Positions 37,698 to 45,663 of a stretch of 64,000 nt of DNA are shown here, in pieces. The notes under the pieces were generated by a model, which was not told the origin of the DNA, did no database searches, and saw only the letters and a list, made by a program, of their open reading frames with translations. Each line of letters opens with the position of its first letter. Within the stretch, counting starts at the first letter, position 1. Origin of the DNA: Bacteroidales bacterium. Its GTDB lineage: Bacteria > Bacteroidota > Bacteroidia > Bacteroidales > UBA10428. The stretch is taken from positions 19,810-83,809 of the forward strand of contig JAFGTR010000133.1 in assembly GCA_016934055.1 (NCBI GenBank), in the 5' to 3' direction. A program made the translations under genes and the position numbers.

Positions 37698-39932
37698 ATG
37701 AAGATTGCTTTTATAGGCACATACCCTCCAAGAGAATGCGGCATTGGTACTTTTACACGTGACCTGTTTAATTCAGTTGTAATCAACAATAAAAAAACCG
37801 GATTTTCGAATGATGGTTTTGTTGTGGCATTAAACGATTTCACTAATAATTATGAATATCCTGAAGAGGTAAAACTAACAATCAGGCAGGAACACCAGGA
37901 AGATTATATACAGGCTGTAAAATTTATCAATCTTAGTGGCGCAGACATTTGCGTGCTCGAACACGAGTTCGGTATATTTGGTGGTCAAAATGGGATATAT
38001 ATATTACCCTTATTGCACCGATTGGAAGTTCCGCTCATTGTTACGCTGCACACCTTACTTAAAGCACCATCCTATAATGAAAAGGCTGTATTACAGGAAA
38101 TCTGTAAAATGGCAAGTCAAATAGTGGTAATGAGCCATAAAGCCATTGATTTTCTCGTTAATATTTATGACGTTCCGGAAGAAAAAATTGCTTTTATAGA
38201 GCATGGTGTTCCTGACCTTGAATTCAGTGTTGAAAAATCAAAAAATGAGTTTAAGCTTGAACAAAAAAAAGTACTCATGACATTTGGCTTTATTAGCCGT
38301 AATAAAGGCATTGAAACAGTAATCAGAGCTTTACCAAAAGTGATTGAAAAACATCCAAATGTGATTTACTTGGTATTAGGCAAAACCCATCCCAATGTTT
38401 TGAGACACTCAGGCGAAGAGTATCGAATATTTTTAATGCGCCTGGTCAAAAATCTTCAATTGGAAAATCAGGTGGTTTTTTTGAATGAATTTATCGATGT
38501 TAAAGACCTGTTTAAATACTTGTCGGCTACCGATATTTATATTACGCCTTATTTAAATGAGGCTCAAATAACAAGTGGTACACTTTCGTACGCGATAGGC
38601 GTGGGATCGGCGGTAATTTCAACACCCTACTGGCATGCCTCGGAATTATTGGCTGATGGCCGGGGAAGGCTGTTTAACTTCAATGATTCAGATGAATTAA
38701 CCACTATCTTAATGGAACTTCTGGACAATCCTGATGAGTTAAATATGCTTAAACACAAAGCCAGGGCATATGGTATGAGAATAACATGGCCAAAAACAGG
38801 TGAAAAATATGTTGCACTTGCAAAACAAATTATTCAACAAGGGATTGTGGAACTGGTAAAAAAAGACACCCTGTTTGATTCACTTATCCTGCCTCCATTT
38901 TCGCTTACCCATATTAATAGACTTACAGATGATACAGGTATTATTCAACATGCCAAGTTTGGTGTTCCAAACTTAAAGGAAGGTTATTGCCTTGATGATA
39001 ATTCACGGGCTTTATTAATGGTATTAATGGCATACAGGCAAATGAAGGATGTTCGTGCTCTTGAATTATCGCCTGTTTATTTGAGCTATATCCATTATAT
39101 GCAAAATAAGGATGGTACTTTCAGAAATTTTTTAAGTTTTAGCAGAAACTATCTTGATGAGCTTGGTTCTGAAGATTCTTTCGGACGTACTATTTGGGCG
39201 CTGGGATATTTAATGGGCAATGCCCCCAATGATGCTTATTACCAAACGGGCCGGTTGTTGTTTTTTAATGCTGCCCCTAATTTTGAAAAATTAAAATCAA
39301 TTAGAAGTATTGCGAATACTATGATTGGGATTTGTTATTATCTTAAAACAAATCCCATGGATGATTCTATGACAGAAAGGCTACGGAATATGGCCCACAA
39401 ACTGATTACAGAGTACGAAAAAAACGAATCTGATGATTGGAAGTGGTTCGAATCGCTGCTTGCTTATGATAATGGCATATTGCCTTTGGCGCTTCTACAT
39501 TCGGCAGAAATCCTGAACGAGGATAAAGTATTGGAAGTAGCTATAAATTCCATGCAGTTTCTTACTGACCATACACTTAACGATAATTACCTGTCAATAA
39601 TCGGTAACGAAAAATGGTACATGAAAGACGGTGAACGCTCCACATTCGCGCAGCAACCTATTGATGCTATGGCCATGGTTTTAATGTATCACCGGGCTTT
39701 TCATGTAACTAAAGATAAAGAATACCTGAACAAACTGTATACTTCATTTTTATGGTTTCTGGGTGAAAACGATCTTAGAATGAGTTTGTACGATTTCGAA
39801 ACCAAAGGTTGTTGCGATGGCTTTGAGAGTTATGGGGTGAACCGTAATCAGGGAGCCGAAAGCTCACTGGCCTATTTAATTTCTCATCTAACGGTTTTGC
39901 AGGCCTATGAAGAATTTAATTATAGGAATTAA
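37698..39932 (+). CDS. GT4 glycosyltransferase fused to an (alpha/alpha)6 domain
   Basis: This 744-residue cytoplasmic protein starts at the ATG at 37698 (MKIAFIGTYPPRECGIGTF); a GTG at 37668 would add ten residues. Residues 1-405 are a GT-B, GT4-type transferase: ECGIGTF at the acceptor side, LMTFGFISRNKGIETVI and ITPYLNEAQITSGTLSYAIG with the EX7E-type region. Residues about 410-744 form a helical six-hairpin-like domain (DDNSRALLMVLMAYRQ, GWGL-less repeats, ERSTFAQQPIDAMAMVL). Known relatives sit beside GH130 genes, as here. It presumably transfers a sugar to build an intracellular or envelope glycan, then a second enzyme trims or phosphorolyses it. The acceptor is unknown. Confidence 0.85.
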   Translation: MKIAFIGTYPPRECGIGTFTRDLFNSVVINNKKTGFSNDGFVVALNDFTNNYEYPEEVKLTIRQEHQEDYIQAVKFINLSGADICVLEHEFGIFGGQNGIYILPLLHRLEVPLIVTLHTLLKAPSYNEKAVLQEICKMASQIVVMSHKAIDFLVNIYDVPEEKIAFIEHGVPDLEFSVEKSKNEFKLEQKKVLMTFGFISRNKGIETVIRALPKVIEKHPNVIYLVLGKTHPNVLRHSGEEYRIFLMRLVKNLQLENQVVFLNEFIDVKDLFKYLSATDIYITPYLNEAQITSGTLSYAIGVGSAVISTPYWHASELLADGRGRLFNFNDSDELTTILMELLDNPDELNMLKHKARAYGMRITWPKTGEKYVALAKQIIQQGIVELVKKDTLFDSLILPPFSLTHINRLTDDTGIIQHAKFGVPNLKEGYCLDDNSRALLMVLMAYRQMKDVRALELSPVYLSYIHYMQNKDGTFRNFLSFSRNYLDELGSEDSFGRTIWALGYLMGNAPNDAYYQTGRLLFFNAAPNFEKLKSIRSIANTMIGICYYLKTNPMDDSMTERLRNMAHKLITEYEKNESDDWKWFESLLAYDNGILPLALLHSAEILNEDKVLEVAINSMQFLTDHTLNDNYLSIIGNEKWYMKDGERSTFAQQPIDAMAMVLMYHRAFHVTKDKEYLNKLYTSFLWFLGENDLRMSLYDFETKGCCDGFESYGVNRNQGAESSLAYLISHLTVLQAYEEFNYRN

Positions 39933-39941
39933 ACTTCAAAA

Positions 39942-40602
39942 ATGTTAATCACCAGGTATCAAAATAACCCTATTCTTACCAAGAATGATTTACCATATCC
40001 GGTGGCCACAGTGCATAATGCCGCTGTGGTTAAGCATGATGGAAAGGTTTTCGTTAATTACAGAAGCCGATTATAGAAATGTGGTCATATTCCCCGAAAA
40101 ATTCAACGGGCTTTGTGCCAGGTTGGATCGCCCGCATTCTGAGATATCGCCATGGTCCGTATGGATAACATATTCACCCGACATTAAATATTGGGGCGAA
40201 TTGAAACTAATCATGAAACCCATGCCGTACCATTGGGATGAGATGAAAATAGGCCCGGGAGCGCCTCCTGTGAAAACGGCCCGTGGGTGGTTACATATTT
40301 ATCATGGTGTTTTCCCCACCTTGGATGGATGTATTTACAGTTTGGGAGCAGGTTTGCATAACCTTGATGATCCTTCGGTTATTATTGCTGTTGCTGACGA
40401 ATGGATTCTGCAACCGGAACAATAATACGAAATTACAGGATATGTTCATAATGTGGTTTTTTGTTGTGGAGCTGTTTTGGAAGATGATAAGAGCCTGAAA
40501 ATTAATTGGGGAGCAGCTGATACCGTAATGTGCACGGGAACTCTGCATATTGAATCGTTGGTTGATCAGTGTTTGGAGAATAGCAGGCCCGCAATGGGGT
40601 GA
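39942..40602 (+). pseudogene. Decayed GH130 phosphorylase-type gene
   Basis: Three pieces of one GH130 enzyme can be read. The first is MLITRYQNNPILTKNDLPYP...VNYRSRL, from the ATG at 39942 to TAG at 40074. The second, in another frame from about 40072, is YRNVVIFPEKFNGLCARLD to WILQPEQ, ending in TAA at 40423-40425. The third continues in the second frame, YEITGYVHNVVFCCGAV to TGA at 40600-40602. Compared with the family as I know it, about 150 central residues are missing between pieces one and two, with a frameshift at the junction, and there is a nonsense codon later. It starts ten bases after the upstream GT4 stop, so it was once part of that operon. It is unlikely to be active. Confidence 0.85.
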
Positions 40603-40712
40603 GGGATGTGTGTGTGTTAAAATAGTGATAAAATTTAGCTGTGGATGAATTTTATCGCCAGCAAAAAATGAAATTTACTCATTATACAACATATAAACAT
40701 GATGTCTTAAAA

Positions 40713-41720
40713 ATGAAAATTGCAATACTTTCACCTGTTACCTGGCGTACACCGCCCCTAAAATATGGCCCATGGGAGCAAGTAGCTTCAAATATTGCCG
40801 AGGGATTGATTGAAAAGGGGGTTGAGGTAACCTTATTTGCAACGGGAAATTCTATCACAAAAGGGAAATTGTCATCTGTATGTGAACGATCCTGTGCCGA
40901 AGATTCGTCCATTGATCCTAAAGTTGCTGAATGCCTGCATATCAGCCATTTAATGGAACAGGCCGATAATTTTGATATAATTCATAATAATTTTGACTTT
41001 TTACCGCTTACCTATTCCAGATTAATCAAAACACCAATGGTTACAACCATTCATGGTTTTTCATCTCCTGAAATTATTCCGGTATATAAAAAATACAACA
41101 ACTTTACTCACTATGTTTCTATAAGTAATTCTGACCGAAACCCTGAATTAGATTACGTGGCAACTGTATATAATGGTATTAATATAAATGAATTCAAATT
41201 TAGCCGGGAATCCGAAGATTATCTGCTGTTTTTCGGAAGGATTCATCCGGAAAAAGGAACTCATGAAGCGATAGAAATCGCAAAAAAAACAAAAAGAAAG
41301 CTTATTATTTCCGGGTTAATTCAGGATAAGGAATACTTTAATCAAAAGGTACAACCATATATTAACAATGATGATATTGTGTTCGTTGGTAATTCAGGCC
41401 CAAAGGCCCGACTTACACTTTTAAGCAGGGCATGTGCACTTTTACACCCTATTTGTTTTCCGGAGCCTTTTGGTTTGAGTGTTGTTGAAGCCATGGCTTG
41501 TGGCACTCCGGTAGTAGCATTTAACCTGGGCTCTATGCCCGAATTAATTCTTCATGAAAAAACAGGCTTCTTAGTTTCAAATACAGATGAAGCAATTGAA
41601 GCCGTAAAAAAAATTAGTTCGATTAGTCGAAGTCAATGCACCGAATGGGCATCTTCAATGTTTAGCCGGCAAAAAATGATAGAGGGGTATTTGAAAGTTT
41701 ACAAGAAAATTATTGGCTAA
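40713..41720 (+). CDS. GT4-family glycosyltransferase
   Basis: This 335-residue transferase starts at the ATG at 40713 (MKIAILSPVTWRTPPLKYG); an in-frame GTG at 40641 would add 24 poorly fitting residues. It has the GT-B pattern: N-domain KYGPWEQVASNIAEGLIEKG, C-domain LLFFGRIHPEKGTHEAIEIA, and the donor-site motif FPEPFGLSVVEAMACGTPVVAFNLGS with the conserved EX7E acidic pair. GT4 enzymes of this type are retaining transferases for GDP-mannose, UDP-sugars or similar. With the upstream GT4 fusion and the GH130 genes it forms the glycan cluster of this region. No signal or membrane segment is seen. Confidence 0.88.
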   Translation: MKIAILSPVTWRTPPLKYGPWEQVASNIAEGLIEKGVEVTLFATGNSITKGKLSSVCERSCAEDSSIDPKVAECLHISHLMEQADNFDIIHNNFDFLPLTYSRLIKTPMVTTIHGFSSPEIIPVYKKYNNFTHYVSISNSDRNPELDYVATVYNGININEFKFSRESEDYLLFFGRIHPEKGTHEAIEIAKKTKRKLIISGLIQDKEYFNQKVQPYINNDDIVFVGNSGPKARLTLLSRACALLHPICFPEPFGLSVVEAMACGTPVVAFNLGSMPELILHEKTGFLVSNTDEAIEAVKKISSISRSQCTEWASSMFSRQKMIEGYLKVYKKIIG

Positions 41721-41735
41721 AATTCTAAATTATAG

Positions 41736-41822
41736 ATGTTTAAGAAATATATAATAACCTCAATTTCATTTGCTTATCTTATTTTGTTCTATGGTTTGAT
41801 ATGCTCCATGTATCCTGAATAA
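41736..41822 (+). CDS. Possible tiny hydrophobic peptide
   Basis: ATG at 41736 opens a 28-codon frame to TAA at 41820-41822, reading MFKKYIITSISFAYLILFYG and a short tail. It has the charge pattern of a signal peptide or a small membrane protein and lies 15 bases after the GT4 stop. It may be the remains of a truncated secreted-protein gene. There is no other support. Confidence 0.2.
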   Translation: MFKKYIITSISFAYLILFYGLICSMYPE

Positions 41823-41908
41823 TATTTCGTATTTGTAACTCAAAACAAGCTTTATAATAATTGCTTTCTTCAGAAGTTTACTGCCTTTTTCTTTAAGATA
41901 CTCTATAT

Positions 41909-43381
41909 CTATTTTGAATTTTTCAACTCATTCAGAAGTTCTTTTAAATTAACGGAAGCATAGGTAGAAGAATAATCAGACATAGCATAGGGTATGATTA
42001 AATCCTCGTTATGAATCATTGAACCGCAAGAATAAACCACATTCGGAACATAACCTTCTCTTTCATCGGAATTGGGAATTAAAAGCGGGGTCTTTGACCT
42101 TCCTATTTCCTTTTCAGGATTAGCAAGATCAAACAATGCGGCACCCAAAACATATTCACGCATAGGACCCACACCATGAGTTATAACCAACCAGCCTTCT
42201 TCAGTTTCAACAGGAGAGCCACAGTTGCCAATTTGAATTAACTCCCAGGGAAATTTTGGTTGTTGCAACTTTTTGGCTTCGCGCCAAACGGTAATATTAT
42301 CGGAAAAGGCAATATAGTTATTAAAACCATCCAGCCTGCAAAGCATGGCGTATCTTCCATTCATTTTTCTTGGAAATAATGCCATACCTTTATTTCTGGC
42401 AATCTCGCCATGAAGAGGCATCACTTTAAAATGATAAAAGTCTTCGGTCTCAAGTAATTTTGGTAAAATAGTGGCACCATCATATGCTGTATAGGTGGCA
42501 AAGTATTTTGTTTTGTTGTCTTCATCTGTGAATTTCACGAAACGGGCATCCTCAATGCCGTTCTTTTCATTTGCAGAAACAGGAAAAATTACCCTTTCTG
42601 AAATATTTGTGTCTAAAGAAAATTGCAATTCGTAATGAGATGAGGCCAGCCATATGATTTGATTGAAAAGGTATTCTTTGTCAGATGCCAAATGAATTGC
42701 CTTTCTTGACTCTTCAATACATCTTCGAAGCTCACCATATGTAAATTCTTCATTTAATTTATCCAATATTAATGCAGGTGGAATAATTCTATGAACTTCC
42801 TGCATTTGATCAATTTTATGGGCAAACGTTTTTTTATTATAAATATGTCGTCTAATATGCTCCGCTTCTTCCAACATATTTCCAATTGGCTCAAGTGTAA
42901 GTTTGTTGGCTTTATCAAGAACCCCTGTCCTAAAAACTATGGACGAAATATGTCCCTCGCCGGTAGCCCGAAAACTTATTATTACCCTTTTTGATCCAGG
43001 TTTAATCTCCGTCTGGTCAGGATGTTCTATCATGGAAGGATTAAAGAAAGCTGTTGATTCAATCGAATATTCCATGGTGAAATAAGAACCAATCAGTATT
43101 TTTTTTGAATAATCAATTGCATCAATATCGGTATTCAGATGGGAGAATAAATGATTTATTGTATTAAAGTGTTTCTCAAAAATTTTGGTGATGTTTCTAT
43201 GACGCATTGAATAATCCCTGAGTGTTTGATTTAAGGTATAGGCAACTTCTTTTTCAGACATATCCAGTACAAACCGAATCGTATTTAAAGCCCTTTCGTT
43301 ATTTGTAAACAAAAAACGGGCAATCACCCGACTTGGATCGGGGTTGAATGTTATATTTTTTCTAATTACAGGTACTTGCAT
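41909..43381 (-). CDS. GH130-family glycoside phosphorylase-like enzyme, intact
   Basis: This 490-residue protein has an N-terminal helical extension of about 110 residues, then the five-bladed GH130 propeller. The C-half motifs FPRKMNGRYAMLCRLDGFNN, GNCGSPVETEEGWLVITHGV, YVLGAALFDLANPEKEIG and GYVPNVVYSCGSM are clear. GH130 members phosphorolyse or hydrolyse beta-mannosides; the acidic residue usually needed lies in the Asp of the early RLD/ED region. The extension resembles the longer GH130 group found beside paired GT4 genes rather than the classical mannosylglucose phosphorylases. It is convergent with the second GT4. It may replace the decayed GH130 copy 1.9 kb away. Confidence 0.82.
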   Translation of the reverse strand: MQVPVIRKNITFNPDPSRVIARFLFTNNERALNTIRFVLDMSEKEVAYTLNQTLRDYSMRHRNITKIFEKHFNTINHLFSHLNTDIDAIDYSKKILIGSYFTMEYSIESTAFFNPSMIEHPDQTEIKPGSKRVIISFRATGEGHISSIVFRTGVLDKANKLTLEPIGNMLEEAEHIRRHIYNKKTFAHKIDQMQEVHRIIPPALILDKLNEEFTYGELRRCIEESRKAIHLASDKEYLFNQIIWLASSHYELQFSLDTNISERVIFPVSANEKNGIEDARFVKFTDEDNKTKYFATYTAYDGATILPKLLETEDFYHFKVMPLHGEIARNKGMALFPRKMNGRYAMLCRLDGFNNYIAFSDNITVWREAKKLQQPKFPWELIQIGNCGSPVETEEGWLVITHGVGPMREYVLGAALFDLANPEKEIGRSKTPLLIPNSDEREGYVPNVVYSCGSMIHNEDLIIPYAMSDYSSTYASVNLKELLNELKNSK

Positions 43382-43441
43382 TTTATTTAAAACTCAATAA
43401 AGATAAAAGCAATATTGTAATAAATACTATTATTATCAAAT

Positions 43442-43573
43442 ATGTATAAAAAACAAAATAGTTACGGATCGCCTGATATTGAAAAAATTCAAGATATTGT
43501 CATTGAATTCAGGACAAAATATATACAGAACCTGACACCGATCTTTAAAAAGCCAGAAAACCTTATTAGTTAA
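43442..43573 (+). CDS. Possible small protein in the GH130-mnmE gap
   Basis: ATG at 43442 opens a 43-codon frame to TAA at 43571-43573, reading MYKKQNSYGSPDIEKIQDIV and then a charged helix ending ENLIS. It is divergent from the GH130 gene in an AT-rich gap. I do not recognise it. It may be a remnant; codon use is compatible with coding but the size makes that weak. Confidence 0.22.
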   Translation: MYKKQNSYGSPDIEKIQDIVIEFRTKYIQNLTPIFKKPENLIS

Positions 43574-43665
43574 AGCGAGGTCGTATTATACATTAATAGA
43601 AAGGACTATACTAACATCCTTAAGATTTTAACAAGTATGTTTACAAGAAAATAGAATAATTATTT

Positions 43666-45072
43666 CTATTTACCGATACAGAAGTTTTTAAAAATACTTC
43701 CTAATATCTCATCGTTGGTTATTTCACCGGTTATTTCTCCCAGATAATGCATACATTCGCGGATATCCTGCGAAAGGAGATCTCCTGGCAGCTGGTTTTC
43801 AAGTCCTGCAGCAACCCTTGTTATGGCTTCACAGGCAAGTTTTAAGGCTTCAAAATGCCTGACATTGGTAACAATAACGTCAGTTTTTGCAATATCATCG
43901 GCATGAACAATACTTTTTAAAGTCTGTTCGAGATTATTCAGATTTTCTCCCTTCTTGGCTGATAAAGTAATAAGATGTTCATTTTCAACAAGTAAAGGCA
44001 GTATTGCGTTCTTTATTCTGGTAATATCATTGTCCTTAAGCAAATCTATTTTATTGATAATCAATACCAGTTTTTTATCGAGCCCGCGGATTTGTTTCTT
44101 GATATCATTTACAGATTGTACTATCCCGTCTTCTTCTTTGGTGGGATCAATCAGCAACAAAATAATGTCAGCCTGACTAATTTTTTTATAGGTGCGTTCA
44201 ATGCCAAGTTTTTCAATGGTGTCTTCTGTATGCCTTAGTCCGGCAGTATCGATAAATCTGAAATGAATACCGTCAATTGAAATGGTGTCCTCAATAAAAT
44301 CACGTGTTGTGCCTTCAATTTCAGATACGATGGCTTTATCTTCTTTCAGGAACAGATTAAGCAGTGTTGACTTACCTGAATTGGTTTTACCCACGATGAC
44401 CACCGGAATACCATTTTTTATAGCATTACCAAGTGAGAATGAATTTTTCAGTTTTTCAAGCAATGTTTTGATTTCCGTAACCAGCTTGATCAGTTGGCCC
44501 CGGTCAGCAAATTCCACATCTTCTTCACTGAAATCAAGCTCAAGCTCAATAAGGGAGACAAAGTTCAGAAGTCTTTCGCGAAGCTTTTTGATCTCTTCAG
44601 TAAATCGTCCTTTCATCTGATTAATGGCCACTTTATGGAATGATTTGGATGTGGAAGCAATTAAATCAGCTACCGCCTCAGCCTGTGAAAGATCCATCTT
44701 ACCATTCAGAAAGGCTCTTAAGGTGAACTCACCGGGTTGCGCCAGCCTGGCTCCGTTTGCAATAAGAACTTCTAATATTTTTTGCTGAATATAAAGAGAA
44801 CCATGACAGGATATTTCAACCAGATCTTCACCGGTATAGGAGTGAGGGGCTTTAAACAAACCAACAACCACATCATCAATGACATTGCCGTTATCGGTAA
44901 CTGAGCCGTAATGGAGGGTATTTGCCTCTTGCCTGGCAATTTTTTTCCCGGAAGGTGAAATGAAAATCTTTTCAAGTATTGTAACCGCTTTTTCACCTGA
45001 AAGCCTTATGACCGCAATAGCGCCAACGCCGTGCGCAGTTGAAATAGCTGCTATGGTGGAATCGTCTGTCAT
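43666..45072 (-). CDS. mnmE: tRNA uridine-5-carboxymethylaminomethyl modification GTPase MnmE
   Basis: This 468-residue enzyme works with MnmG to modify U34 of certain tRNAs. The start is the ATG at 45072 (MTDDSTIAAISTAHGVGAI); a TTG at 45081 would add three residues. The N-terminal tetrahydrofolate-binding domain is followed by helical parts, the G domain (GKTNSGKSTLLN P-loop, DTAGLRHTEDTIE switch II, NKID) and the C-terminal CIGK motif whose Cys takes part in the reaction. Length and order are normal. An inverted repeat overlaps its promoter. Confidence 0.97.
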   Translation of the reverse strand: MTDDSTIAAISTAHGVGAIAVIRLSGEKAVTILEKIFISPSGKKIARQEANTLHYGSVTDNGNVIDDVVVGLFKAPHSYTGEDLVEISCHGSLYIQQKILEVLIANGARLAQPGEFTLRAFLNGKMDLSQAEAVADLIASTSKSFHKVAINQMKGRFTEEIKKLRERLLNFVSLIELELDFSEEDVEFADRGQLIKLVTEIKTLLEKLKNSFSLGNAIKNGIPVVIVGKTNSGKSTLLNLFLKEDKAIVSEIEGTTRDFIEDTISIDGIHFRFIDTAGLRHTEDTIEKLGIERTYKKISQADIILLLIDPTKEEDGIVQSVNDIKKQIRGLDKKLVLIINKIDLLKDNDITRIKNAILPLLVENEHLITLSAKKGENLNNLEQTLKSIVHADDIAKTDVIVTNVRHFEALKLACEAITRVAAGLENQLPGDLLSQDIRECMHYLGEITGEITNDEILGSIFKNFCIGK

Positions 45073-45075
45073 ATT

Positions 45076-45104
45076 GTGCAAAAATAGGGAATTAATTTTT
45101 GCAC
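45076..45104 (-). promoter_or_regulatory. Inverted repeat over the mnmE promoter
   Basis: GTGCAAAAAT at 45076-45085 and ATTTTTGCAC at 45095-45104 are perfect 10-base inverted arms nine bases apart. Read on the minus strand, the mnmE-proximal arm contains TATTTTTG (45079-45086), which fits the -7 box. If it is the -7 box, the leader is almost absent. It may instead be an operator or chance. Confidence 0.35.
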
Positions 45105-45169
45105 TGTGATACTTTTCTATACCATTCTTTGATGCAGACTAAAAACAGATAAGCATATTGCTTTGAAAT

Positions 45170-45640
45170 TTATTGTTTATGAAATTTGGCCGTATACGTT
45201 TTTTCGTTGGAAAAAACCTCCACCATATAGAGTCCTTCCATAAGACCGGTAATATTGATCCTCACACTGCCGGCATTTTTATTGAGCAGCTTATTCTTAT
45301 AAACAAGACGTCCACTGAAATCGTACAATCTGATATGATGTATATCGGTTTCCTTTCCGGCTAACCGGATATCGATATAGCTTTCCGCGGGATTCGGATA
45401 TACCTCGACAGATGACTTTAATGAACGGCCTGTTTCAACCAGGTAGGTATCTTCATTTATGGTCTTGGTATATAGATTGCCTTCCGCATCGTAACGGTAA
45501 TTTATCATATACTGATCACCAATTTTTTCATTGACAAGGTTTCCTTTTTTGTCAAAACTGTAAGTGACCTTTGTCTGGCCAAATGCCGCGTAATCCGCAA
45601 TAATCAGGGCTACAAGCAGAGAAATTATTTTTCCTGTCAT
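45170..45640 (-). CDS. Small secreted YD-like protein with T9SS sorting domain
   Basis: This 156-residue protein starts best at the ATG at 45640, which opens a signal peptide (MTGKIISLLVALIIADYAAF). An earlier TTG at 45667 would overlap the end of the upstream RHS gene by four bases. About 22-60 contain YD/RHS-like strands: YSFDKKGNLVNEKIG and YRYDAEGNLYTKT. From about 80 comes a complete type A Por tail (VEVYPNPAESYIDIRL, IRLYDFSGRLVYKN, GLYMVEVFS). The RHS protein just upstream has no such tail. The two genes are on the same strand with a 23-base gap, so they are probably co-transcribed. It is not a typical immunity protein because it is exported. Confidence 0.75.
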   Translation of the reverse strand: MTGKIISLLVALIIADYAAFGQTKVTYSFDKKGNLVNEKIGDQYMINYRYDAEGNLYTKTINEDTYLVETGRSLKSSVEVYPNPAESYIDIRLAGKETDIHHIRLYDFSGRLVYKNKLLNKNAGSVRINITGLMEGLYMVEVFSNEKTYTAKFHKQ

Positions 45641-45663
45641 GGGTGTATTTTTTAATTCTTTAA

